A DNA stretch of 64,000 bases from positions 1-64,000 of the forward strand of contig NZ_JOJL01000056.1 of the NCBI RefSeq assembly GCF_000721705.1, given 5' to 3'. How positions within the stretch are numbered: position 1 is the first letter of the stretch; the number at the start of each line of letters is the position of its first letter. Made by a program: the position numbers and the translations under genes. The notes beneath the pieces are model-generated. The model ran no database searches and was not told the DNA's origin. It saw nothing but the letters and a program-made list of their open reading frames with translations. This DNA comes from Actinoplanes subtropicus (GTDB taxonomy: Bacteria; Actinomycetota; Actinomycetes; Mycobacteriales; Micromonosporaceae). Below are positions 9,259-16,889 of the stretch, one piece after another.

Positions 9259-9462
9259 ATGGCCCGCAACGAACGCAGCCGACGCCGGTCGCAACAGGAT
9301 GGCGGCGGCCACCGTAAGGTGTTGTGGCTGGTCAACGGCGTGCTGGCCGGGGTCGGCGGTGTGTTTGTGACCACCGCCTCAGCGGCGGTGACCGCGATTG
9401 CCGCGGCGGCCGCCGTGGTCGTCGCCGTGTCGGTGATCGTGGTGACCCGCCGGCTGCCTTAA
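9259..9462 (+). CDS. Small single-pass or hairpin membrane protein
   Basis: A 67-residue protein with a basic N-terminus (RNERSRRRSQQ) followed by a hydrophobic stretch from about residue 22 to 62, rich in Val and Ala with a central TTASAA break, and a short RRLP tail. That would make one or two membrane segments. The start at ATG 9259 has a GGCGG-rich binding site. It sits about 125 bp upstream of an ECF sigma factor gene in the same direction. Function unknown. Confidence 0.55.
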   Translation: MARNERSRRRSQQDGGGHRKVLWLVNGVLAGVGGVFVTTASAAVTAIAAAAAVVVAVSVIVVTRRLP

Positions 9463-9586
9463 AGAATCTTGGGCGTGGACTTCACAACACGCCGCTGGGC
9501 CGGTCCTACCCAGTAGGGCCGGCCACACGCCAGCCCCCGCCGACTGGCCCGGCCCTCGGGTCCCGCAGGCTGTCACAACGTCAACG

Positions 9587-10222
9587 ATGACGAGATCGGA
9601 GGGGCCGTCGGTGGTCCACGCGAAGAAGGGGCTGGCCCCTGCGGCGCCCGAGCCACGCTCCAGCCGACGGCCCGCTCCGCTGGCACCGTCGGCCGAGGAG
9701 GAATTCGAGGCCTTCTTCAACGAGCACTATGAGTCGTTGCTCTCCTTCGCCACCTGGTGGGGCAAGGACCCGCACGACGCGGACGACGCCCTGGCCCGGG
9801 TCATGGTCGACATCGGCCGGAACTGGAGCACGGTCCGCGATCCGGTCGCGTACGCGCGGAAGTCAGTCACCTGGGCAATCCTCAATCTGCGCCGGGACCG
9901 CGGCGACGGCCGGTACGTCCCAGTACCCGCCGACCAATTGCCCGAGCAGGCGCAGGATGCCTGCGAGCTCGATCTTCTGGAAGGCCAGGAGTGGGTCGAC
10001 GGCATGCTCGGCAAACTGCCCGCCACTCAACGGGCGGTTCTGAGCCTGTTCCTCGACGGCCTGGGGATGAGCGAGATCGCCGCCGAGCTGCGGAAGGGCG
10101 AGTCTGCAATCCGGCAGAACCTGAAGCTGGCCCGCGACCGGCTGAGGCCGTTCGTCGCGGAGTACGACCGAAGAAGGCCATGCCCGTCCGGCGAGCAGAG
10201 GACGAGGGAGGACAACCGATGA
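9587..10222 (+). CDS. ECF-type RNA polymerase sigma factor
   Basis: A 211-residue protein. Region 2 lies near residues 40-105 (EEFEAFFNEHYESLLSFA, then DADDALARVMVDIG and PVAYARKSV) and region 4 near 145-195 (GMLGKLPATQRAVLSLF, then GMSEIAAELRKGESAI), the helix-turn-helix that contacts the -35 element. An extra proline-rich N-terminal extension of about 35 residues may be absent if translation starts at an internal codon. Its stop overlaps the next gene's ATG (ATGA), so the two are translationally coupled and the partner may be its regulator or output. Confidence 0.85.
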   Translation: MTRSEGPSVVHAKKGLAPAAPEPRSSRRPAPLAPSAEEEFEAFFNEHYESLLSFATWWGKDPHDADDALARVMVDIGRNWSTVRDPVAYARKSVTWAILNLRRDRGDGRYVPVPADQLPEQAQDACELDLLEGQEWVDGMLGKLPATQRAVLSLFLDGLGMSEIAAELRKGESAIRQNLKLARDRLRPFVAEYDRRRPCPSGEQRTREDNR

Positions 10223-12249
10223 ACCACGACGATTTCGACCGCGACCCGGTGACGGACGACGAGTTCTTCGGCGAACTGGCCGACACGATCGAGCTGGTCG
10301 ACAGGATGACCCGGGAGCGGCTCAGCCACGGTGAGCTGGACCGGCGACGCAAGAACATCATGGACCAGGTCCGCGGCCGCGCCGCGGGGGAGCCGGCCGG
10401 TGACCCCGCGCCGGCTCCGACCCCGCGCCTGGCTGTGGACGCCGCCGACCTCGGCCGATGCATGCTGGAGGACGACAACCGCATCACTGTGCGGCTGACC
10501 GACTGGCGCGTGCGGTACCCGAACAGGCAAACACTTCGTGAGGCGGGGACCCAAAGCCCGTGGCGATCCCCGTCCCACGGCCACCAACTCGATGACCTGC
10601 ACAGCGTCAGCCTGGTCGACGGCGGCGTCGTGTCTCACCTCGGACCGGCCGTGGCGGCAGCCATGGCCGACGCCGAGCGCTACCGCGACGGCGCGCTGCG
10701 CCGGGCCGCCGACATCGTCAGCAAGGCTCAACGGGAGGCCGACGAGCTGCTGGCCGAAGCCCGACGGACTCTGGATGAGGCTCGCCGGACGGCTGCGGGA
10801 TCCGCAACCACAGGTGAGCCCAGCGCCCACCGCGTCGAGATCCCACGCGAGCGGCATTCTCTGATCCCCATGCCGGTGCCCCCTTCCACAAGCTGGAACG
10901 TGTGCAAGGTGACCAAGCCTGTCATTCCGGCCGGGTCCGGCTGGCTGCAGCCGAAGGTCCTCGTTGTCGATGTCGGCGGAGGTACGGCCGACGTCCTGCC
11001 ATGTCTGGCCGAGGAGGTCATGCCGCTGCTCGCCGAACCGGTCGCCATGCGCCCGGCTCCCTATCTCATGACACTGCTGTCGAGCGTCCGTGATGGACCT
11101 GGGCGCGGGACCTGGCAGACGGTCCTTCGCGACCAGTCTGTCTCACCGGCCTGGACAACGTCCTGGCTGACCCCCCACGAGGTGGCGGATGCGGGCGTCG
11201 ACCTGGTTGGGCTCGGAGCCCTGCCGGGTGCTCTGCTCTTCGCGCAATGCAAGAGCCGCTCCCGGCCGAGCACGCTCTGGGGGAAGTTCGGGCGGCCGCG
11301 GCCAGTACGGCATCCCTTGGAGCAGTTCTTGCGGGCAACCGACCATCACATGCTGGCGGCCGCGCTGCCGGAAACCTGCCGCGACACGGTCGCCGCAGCC
11401 GTTCTCGCCGGGTTGATCAGCGCCTGGGAGAGAGGTAGCCGCTTGGCCGACCCACACCCGGGAACGCGCCGGTCTGGGTTCTGGCCGGCGTGGATCGCTG
11501 CGGGGACCGACAACATGCTGGGTGGGTTCATGCCGGAGTTGCTGCACCTTGAGGGTGCGACAGCTCGGGCCGATGGCTGGCTGCCGATTCTGTCGCCAGC
11601 GCAACGCCTGCTACTGGCGTGCGATGTCGAGGGTTTCGGCCGGGCAGATGCGAGCCTGCAATCGCGCTGGCAGCACGCGGTCCGTCAGATTCTCGGTGAA
11701 GCAGCAAGCCAAGTCGGCCTCGACAGCCACTGCTGGCAACGGCAACGTGCTGGCGACGGTGAGCTGGCGATCCTGCCGCCGGGAACATCGTGGCAGGGCA
11801 TGTTCGAGCAGCTGATGGGGGCCGTTGATCAGCACCTGCACGAGTACAACCGGTACGCCACCGACGACGCGCGGCTACGGCTTCGCGTTGCCGTGCACGA
11901 AGGAACCGTCGCCGGCACCAGCAGTGGCTTCGCTGGACAGGCGGCCAGCACCGTCACACGTCTGGTTGACGCATCACCACTTAAGCAGGCCCTCGACGAG
12001 CACCCGAAGGCCAGCATGGCGGTGGCCGTTTCGGACCCGGTGTTCCACAAGGTGACGCACGGCTGGGCACCTGAGCGGAATCCATACGTGCGGATCAGCA
12101 TCCCGCAGAGCAAGGGCTCGCCCGAAGATGCGTGGGTGTTCGTGCCCGACGGCGCCACGCGATACCCGGACTGGACGGCACCCGGCGGTCGCCGGCCATC
12201 GCCACGGCAACGACCGCAAGGCGAACCGCGGCAAACGGCCCCGGCATGA
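10219..12249 (+). CDS. Coiled-coil protein with degenerate nucleotide-cyclase-like domain, sigma-coupled
   Basis: A 676-residue protein beginning in the sigma factor stop codon. After an acidic N-terminus there is an Ala/Glu/Arg coiled segment of DivIVA-like composition (about 145-195). The C-terminal domain (about 455-610) has LACDVEGFGRAD, GDGELAILPPG, RVAVHEGTVAG and FAGQAASTVTRLVDA, the order of motifs in class III adenylate/guanylate cyclase folds. Related actinobacterial domains are often found beside conflict-system NTPases and are thought to be catalytically weak or inactive. The middle region (about 225-450) is unrecognised. Inference: a ligand- or nucleotide-sensing regulator working with the sigma factor; it lacks any membrane segment, unlike usual anti-sigma factors. 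Confidence 0.6.
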   Translation: MNHDDFDRDPVTDDEFFGELADTIELVDRMTRERLSHGELDRRRKNIMDQVRGRAAGEPAGDPAPAPTPRLAVDAADLGRCMLEDDNRITVRLTDWRVRYPNRQTLREAGTQSPWRSPSHGHQLDDLHSVSLVDGGVVSHLGPAVAAAMADAERYRDGALRRAADIVSKAQREADELLAEARRTLDEARRTAAGSATTGEPSAHRVEIPRERHSLIPMPVPPSTSWNVCKVTKPVIPAGSGWLQPKVLVVDVGGGTADVLPCLAEEVMPLLAEPVAMRPAPYLMTLLSSVRDGPGRGTWQTVLRDQSVSPAWTTSWLTPHEVADAGVDLVGLGALPGALLFAQCKSRSRPSTLWGKFGRPRPVRHPLEQFLRATDHHMLAAALPETCRDTVAAAVLAGLISAWERGSRLADPHPGTRRSGFWPAWIAAGTDNMLGGFMPELLHLEGATARADGWLPILSPAQRLLLACDVEGFGRADASLQSRWQHAVRQILGEAASQVGLDSHCWQRQRAGDGELAILPPGTSWQGMFEQLMGAVDQHLHEYNRYATDDARLRLRVAVHEGTVAGTSSGFAGQAASTVTRLVDASPLKQALDEHPKASMAVAVSDPVFHKVTHGWAPERNPYVRISIPQSKGSPEDAWVFVPDGATRYPDWTAPGGRRPSPRQRPQGEPRQTAPA

Positions 12250-12282
12250 TCGGGACACCGCGGAAATCACCCCACGAATCAT

Positions 12283-12300
12283 CGCGGGAATATTTTCGCG
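12283..12300. promoter_or_regulatory. Candidate operator palindrome before the XRE-ImmA gene
   Basis: The 18-mer CGCGGGAATATTTTCGCG is an interrupted palindrome (CGCG..AATATT..CGCG) 14-32 bases before the plausible starts at 12314-12338. It is a rare A/T-rich patch in this GC-rich DNA. XRE-ImmA/IrrE regulators normally bind such sites near their own promoter, and the protease then cleaves or inactivates a repressor, so autoregulation is a reasonable inference. Confidence 0.45.
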
Positions 12301-12313
12301 CATTTCTGTCGGC

Positions 12314-13447
12314 ATGATGTATGGTCTGCGAGTGGACATGCTCTTCCCGCTCGACGAGCCAGCAGCGAACCCTCAGCTGCTGGTCGCCGCGCGGGAAGCG
12401 CTCGGGCTGACTCAGGCCGAGCTCGCCGACCGGCTCAGCAAGTTGTCCGGCAGCTCGGCAAAGACCAATCAGAGCTACGTCTCCCGGGTGGAGAAGGGGA
12501 CTCTTCCGCTCGCCGTCGACCGGCTGCAGCAGTTCGCTGCGGCCTTGGAGTCGACCCCGGAGTTCCTGATCGCCGAGGCGAAGTTGTGGTCGCTGGGCGA
12601 GGGCTGCCTCTACCACCGCAACAGGCGTTCGACGAAAGCATCGACCTTGCGGCGTTTGCATGCCCAGATCAATCTCGTCCGGCTGTATCTGGCCCGGTTG
12701 GCGGACGCCTCCGGGACGCCGTTGCCCACGTTCGCGGTGTCGCCGACCAGGGTGGAGGGCGTGGTCGGTCCGCAGACCGTCGCTGCCCAGCTGCGTGCGC
12801 AGCTGGGCTTAGCCGACGGAGCGATCACTTCGGTCACGGCCGTTGCCGAGCGACTCGGCGCGCTCGTGGTGCCGATGCCTCTCGGCGGCCGCGAGGTGGA
12901 CGCGACCAGCCTGCATCCGCCAGGTGAACCCCCCGTCTTCGTGGTCAACACCGACGCGCCCATCGACCGGCAGCGGTTCACCTTGACGCACGAACTCGGG
13001 CACTGCGTGTGCACGCCGGGCGCCGGAGCCGACGCGGAGGAGATGGCGCAGGCGTTCGCCGCGGAGTTCCTCGCCCCTCGTGCCCTGATCTATCCCGACC
13101 TCACGGCGAGTGCGGTCACGCCGGCACGGCTACTGCAGCTGAAGGCCAAGTGGCGGATCTCCGCTGCCGCGGTGCTGCGCCGCTCCGCCGATCTGGCGGT
13201 GATCACTGACTCCCGCTATCGGACGATCAGCGCGCAGATCTCGGCGCTGGGCTGGCGCACCGAGGAGCCGGACCCGCTGCCGGCCGAAACGCCGCAGCTG
13301 GTCCCGGCGATCGTCAGGGCGGCGGTACAGGCCACGGGTTCAGTCGAGGCCGCGGCATCAGCGGCGGGGACGACGCCGGCCCGATTGAGAAGCCTGTTCG
13401 GTGACGCCGTCACCGACGAGAACTCCAGCAGGACGGGAAATGACTGA
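12314..13447 (+). CDS. XRE-family regulator fused to ImmA/IrrE metallopeptidase
   Basis: A 377-residue protein. Residues about 25-85 form an XRE helix-turn-helix (REALGLTQAELADRLSKLSG, then SYVSRVEKGTLPL). The metallopeptidase domain carries the zinc motif HELGH at about residues 225-229, preceded by PVFVVNTDAPIDRQRFTLT and followed by the conserved AFAAEFLAP. Family members such as ImmA and IrrE (PprI) cleave a DNA-bound repressor when a stress or invader signal appears. Start options are ATG 12314 or 12317, GTG 12332 and ATG 12338; the last could be leaderless. The next gene overlaps by 8 bases (ATGACTGA), pointing to a regulator-plus-effector pair. Confidence 0.85.
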   Translation: MMYGLRVDMLFPLDEPAANPQLLVAAREALGLTQAELADRLSKLSGSSAKTNQSYVSRVEKGTLPLAVDRLQQFAAALESTPEFLIAEAKLWSLGEGCLYHRNRRSTKASTLRRLHAQINLVRLYLARLADASGTPLPTFAVSPTRVEGVVGPQTVAAQLRAQLGLADGAITSVTAVAERLGALVVPMPLGGREVDATSLHPPGEPPVFVVNTDAPIDRQRFTLTHELGHCVCTPGAGADAEEMAQAFAAEFLAPRALIYPDLTASAVTPARLLQLKAKWRISAAAVLRRSADLAVITDSRYRTISAQISALGWRTEEPDPLPAETPQLVPAIVRAAVQATGSVEAAASAAGTTPARLRSLFGDAVTDENSSRTGND

Positions 13448-14648
13448 GCCTGGAAACAAGGCGACAGCCCGCGCGACGCCGCCTCGTGGCGATCTCACCG
13501 TCGAGACGACCCAACAGTTGCTGTGGCTGGGCCGTCAGCCTCGGCCGATGGCCCCGCGGGGAGCCGTGGGCGCGCTGTCCGATCGGGTCCTTGTGTACGC
13601 GCGGCGCAGCCATGTTCCGGCCGTGCTGCGTGTCCTCGGCACCGACGGCACGGGACTGATGGTGATCGGCCCGCGCCCCGGCCAGCCCATGCCCAAGGCC
13701 ACGGACTTCGACTACGAAGGCCCGATAGCGCTGGACCCCGACGCGTACGGCTACCACATGGCCACCCCGGACAAGCCATTCCTGCTGCCGGAGGACGGAT
13801 TCGCAGGCACCAACCCCACGCTCGGCGATGTCCTGGACGCCCAGTTGAGGGCCGGGTACACCGTGGCGTGCACACCGACCGGCTATATCGGCGCCGGCGA
13901 CACGGCGAGTCTTTGCGCGGCGGCGCAGCAGGTCAAGGCGCTCAACCGGACCGACACGCTCTTCGTGGCAGCCCTCGATGTCTCCCTGGTGGACCGGGCT
14001 TTCTTCTCCCAGACCCGGGCGATCCTGCAGGACGCCGGCTGCCCGATCGCGCTCGTGCTGGGCAAACAGGGCGACCCGCTCACCCATTCGACGCGCATCA
14101 TCCCCAACCTGCGGCTGCTGGCCGCCACCGTGCCGCTCATGCCGATTTGTACGGACTTCAACGCCCTGGACCTGGTGGCGCACGGAGCGTTCGCTGCCGC
14201 GATCGGCACTGGCGGCAGCATCCGCCATGCCGTTCCCCCACCGCGCAAGCCCATGGCGTTCGTCCGCGACAAGTCTCCTAGCGTTCTGGTGCCGGAGCTG
14301 ATGTGCTGGTGGAAAGGCGCCAAGATCAGCATGCTGTGTGGTGCCGCGCCTAGCCGGTCCCCGCGCTGTAGCTGCGCCATCTGCGAGAACCAGCCGCTGA
14401 CCCGGTTCAAGTACGAGGAGGACCAGCCCGAGGCGATCGCACACGCGGCCGCGACCTGGCTGGACATCGCGGCGGGGCTTCTCGACCAGCCAACCCTGCG
14501 CGACCGTGCCGAGTACTGGCGCAACATCTGCAAGGGCGCGGTCGACGAGCACGAGATGCTCGCCAAGCGAGTGCGCCGGATCGATCCGCTGCCGGTCCAG
14601 AAGCCGTTGAAGCAGTGGGCTGATCTGCCGGCCTGGCTCACCGACTAA
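13440..14648 (+). CDS. tRNA-guanine transglycosylase-like (DpdA-like) protein
   Basis: A 402-residue protein coupled to the ImmA/IrrE gene. The middle resembles a TIM barrel: LRAGYTVACTPTGYIGAGD, FVAALDVSLVDRAFF, then PICTDFNALDLVAHGAFA and AAIGTGGSIRHAVPP. A CxCxxC cluster (CSCAIC, about residues 310-315) with a histidine about 20 residues later (EAIAHAA) matches the zinc site of TGT-family enzymes. Known relatives swap guanine for 7-deazaguanines in tRNA or, as DpdA, in DNA. No queuosine or preQ0 synthesis genes are nearby, so the base substrate would come from elsewhere, or the activity may differ. Inference: base-exchange effector controlled by the metalloprotease. The catalytic aspartates need structural modelling. 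Confidence 0.55.
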   Translation: MTEPGNKATARATPPRGDLTVETTQQLLWLGRQPRPMAPRGAVGALSDRVLVYARRSHVPAVLRVLGTDGTGLMVIGPRPGQPMPKATDFDYEGPIALDPDAYGYHMATPDKPFLLPEDGFAGTNPTLGDVLDAQLRAGYTVACTPTGYIGAGDTASLCAAAQQVKALNRTDTLFVAALDVSLVDRAFFSQTRAILQDAGCPIALVLGKQGDPLTHSTRIIPNLRLLAATVPLMPICTDFNALDLVAHGAFAAAIGTGGSIRHAVPPPRKPMAFVRDKSPSVLVPELMCWWKGAKISMLCGAAPSRSPRCSCAICENQPLTRFKYEEDQPEAIAHAAATWLDIAAGLLDQPTLRDRAEYWRNICKGAVDEHEMLAKRVRRIDPLPVQKPLKQWADLPAWLTD

Positions 14649-14679
14649 CCCGCCACCGGCCGTAGCTGGGCAGGCATTC

Positions 14680-15294
14680 CTACTCGCCGAGTTCGGCGCC
14701 GCGGTAGACCTCTTCGGTGAACCACCACCACGCTGCAGTCGGCTGCCAGTCGGTGAACTCCTCCGGCTCGAGCACCATCGTCAACGTCTCCCCACGGCGC
14801 AGCGCGACCCCGATGCCGTAGAACGACGCCTCGGCCAGCGCGACCTGCTCACCGGCGGGCAACTCGGAGACAACCAGCAGACGCCGGCAGTACATCGCGA
14901 ACCTGGAGGCCGCCCGAAGACCCCGCGCCCAATCCGAACCCTGCACCATCGCCAGCAATGGCGTCACCGGCGGGGCGAACCGGCGGGTCGCGGTCGTCGA
15001 CGACCACGTGACCATCCCCTCCGGCAGGCGCCGCAGGCGCCGCTGCGAAGCCGGAGCCACCGTGTGTACCGGGACGGGCTGCCCGAGGGGCAGACACATC
15101 AGCGTGTCGAGGAGATCAAGAGGAGGAATCGACCCGACCGGATGCGCCTGGCGTAGCCGTCGCTGGTCATGGTCCGGCCGGTACGCCACCCACGCCCGGG
15201 TGCCGAACAACCGCACCCGCGCGACGCCGATCTCGTCCTCTGCGGCGCGGGGCATCGTGGCCGCGAAACGCTCCAGCGTGGCCGCAACGCTCAT
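14680..15294 (-). CDS. Unknown protein paired with an HTH regulator
   Basis: A 204-residue protein. Visible blocks are GVARVRLFGTRAWVAYRPDH, LDLLDTLMCLPLGQPVPVHT, MVQGSDWARGLRAASRFAMY, CRRLLVVSELPAGE, then an alanine-rich LAEASFYGIGV and a Trp-rich tail (TAAWWWFTEEVYRG). No known domain is recognised and there is no signal peptide or membrane segment. Its ATG overlaps the stop of the upstream HTH gene (ATGA), so the two are co-translated. The arrangement of a small winged-helix gene followed by this protein suggests a two-gene module, perhaps toxin/antitoxin-like; that is inference from layout only. It converges on the TGT-like gene. Confidence 0.65.
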   Translation of the reverse strand: MSVAATLERFAATMPRAAEDEIGVARVRLFGTRAWVAYRPDHDQRRLRQAHPVGSIPPLDLLDTLMCLPLGQPVPVHTVAPASQRRLRRLPEGMVTWSSTTATRRFAPPVTPLLAMVQGSDWARGLRAASRFAMYCRRLLVVSELPAGEQVALAEASFYGIGVALRRGETLTMVLEPEEFTDWQPTAAWWWFTEEVYRGAELGE

Positions 15295-15623
15295 GACTCT
15301 GTCCCCCCGCCGGCGCGGTGCGCCGAGATCCGTGAGTCAAGATCGTGCACCAGCCGTCGAAGTCCTGTCCATGCACGCACGTCGGTAAACGCGTAAAGAA
15401 CCCGGCGGTTGTGCCCCAACGTCGGCAGACGCCTGACCAAACCAGCAGCCATCAGAGCAGCCAGTGGGGGCCGGAACACGCTGGTCGGAGCGCCGCGCGA
15501 GTCGGCCAAATCCTTCACGCAGACACCTCCCTCACCCGCAGCGAACAGCGCGAGCAGCAGCTCAAGCCGATGCTTGTTGCCGAAGACAGCCGAAGAGACA
15601 TGCCTCGTCAGGTCCTCCGCCAC
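15291..15623 (-). CDS. Winged-helix (ArsR/MarR-like) transcriptional regulator
   Basis: A 110-residue protein with a winged helix-turn-helix: FGNKHRLELLLALFAAGEGG, VCVKDLADSRGAPTSVFRPP, LAALMAAGLVRRLPT, then NRRVLYAF as the wing. It has the size and order of ArsR-type regulators but lacks the metal-binding cysteines, so the signal is unlikely to be a metal. GTG 15623 is the apparent start. It is the first gene of a coupled pair and probably autoregulates it from the region 15624-15680. Confidence 0.7.
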   Translation of the reverse strand: MAEDLTRHVSSAVFGNKHRLELLLALFAAGEGGVCVKDLADSRGAPTSVFRPPLAALMAAGLVRRLPTLGHNRRVLYAFTDVRAWTGLRRLVHDLDSRISAHRAGGGTES

Positions 15624-15889
15624 ACCCCAAGAATAGTGAAACGCGATTCGCTATTCAAATCCCGATACGGACCGGGTGTCACGCTTTCGAGGCACTCGAT
15701 CTGCTCGATCGCGACGCAGCCTGCCGCTCGACGCCGAGGCTGCGGGTAGGCGCCTGCTCCAGGTTCATCGCAACGTCGGAAGGTACGCCCGTTGGCGCAT
15801 CTGCTGCCCGGGGCGCCGCGGGTAGCCGCCGGAAGGTCAGGCGGTTGGGGCATGGCGAGCACGACGCGGCTGCACGCGATGATCGGCCG

Positions 15890-16507
15890 GCGACACCGTC
15901 GGGGATTGCGGCATGCAGGCGACGATCGGCATCGAGACTGGGGCTTGTGGGTGCAGGTGCCCGGGAGACCGGGCTGCACCGGCGGACCGTGCGCAAGTAC
16001 TTGAACGCCGAGCTGGGGCAGGCTCCGCCGCGGCCGCCGCGGCCGCGGCGGCCGCTGGCGGTGGACGCGTTCGCGCACGTGATCGACGCGTGGCTGCGGG
16101 CGGAGTTGTTGCTCAAAGGCACCGTGATCCACGAACGCCTGGTTGAGCAGTACGGATTCGCCGGCAACTACCAGCGGGTGAAGCTGTATCTGCAGGAGGC
16201 CCGGCCGCGGATCGCCGCCGAGCTCGGGATCGCCCCCGACCAGTTGGCCGGGCTGCACCGCCGGTTCGAGGTCGTTCCGGGCGCACAGGCCCAGGTGGAC
16301 TGGGGCGACGAGGGGGCCGTGCTGGCTCATGTCGGGATCGGCAAGGTCTACTCGTTCCACATGGTGCTCTCGTACTCGCGGGATCCGTTCTGCTGCTTCA
16401 CCACCAGCCAGGATCTGGCCGCGTTCTGGGACTGCCACCGGCGGGCGTTCGCGCACTTCGGCGGGATGCCCAGCTTGCAGGCGCGTTCGCCTGGAACGCC
16501 GAGGTGA
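15890..16507 (+). pseudogene. IS21-family transposase (IstA-type), truncated at both ends
   Basis: The frame reads ARETGLHRRTVRKYL (helix-turn-helix), an Arg/Pro linker, IHERLVEQYGFAGNYQRVK, then FEVVPGAQAQVDWGDEG, the first catalytic Asp block of IS21 transposases, and YSFHMVLSYSRDPFCCFTTS. It breaks at HFGGMPS, where the family normally continues with the second catalytic Asp segment. The helper ATPase (istB) is absent and the N-terminus is degenerate, so this is a dead remnant. Together with neighbouring fragments it marks the edge of the Argonaute/ImmA block. Confidence 0.75.
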
Positions 16508-16889
16508 ACGGGTCCGATGCCTGCGTGCCGGTGCTTGTCGCGAAGAGCGCACGTCTCCACCCGCTCGCCAGCGCTCCTCCGGGAACCCGCGTCATCACCG
16601 CGGCGACGCTGAGCACGCTCAAGGACCACGTGCGCGCCTTCACCGCCGAGATCTCCAAGGACCGGGCCTGGGAACGCCCCGAAGCCGTCGTGGCCGCGCT
16701 TCAGCGCCACGATCTGACGCCTGACCGCGTAATCACCAAGCACAGCACGAAGGTCGAGCCTGCCGGGTCCTAACTGGTTGTCGAACGCCGCTACCCCGAT
16801 CGCCCGGGCCGGCGCAGTGCGGTGGCGCGTTTGCGACTCGCCTTTGAGGGCGGGCCATCCGCGCACCTCGAACTCAATCGACTAGTGCA
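16508..16889. other. Junction stretch after the IS21 relic
   Basis: A short plus-strand frame here encodes STLKDHVRAFTAEISKDRAW and ERPEAVVAALQRHDL, which looks protein-like but has no start with a ribosome binding site and no family I recognise. It may be the tail of a gene cut by the IS21 event. Otherwise nothing clear is seen. Confidence 0.3.
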
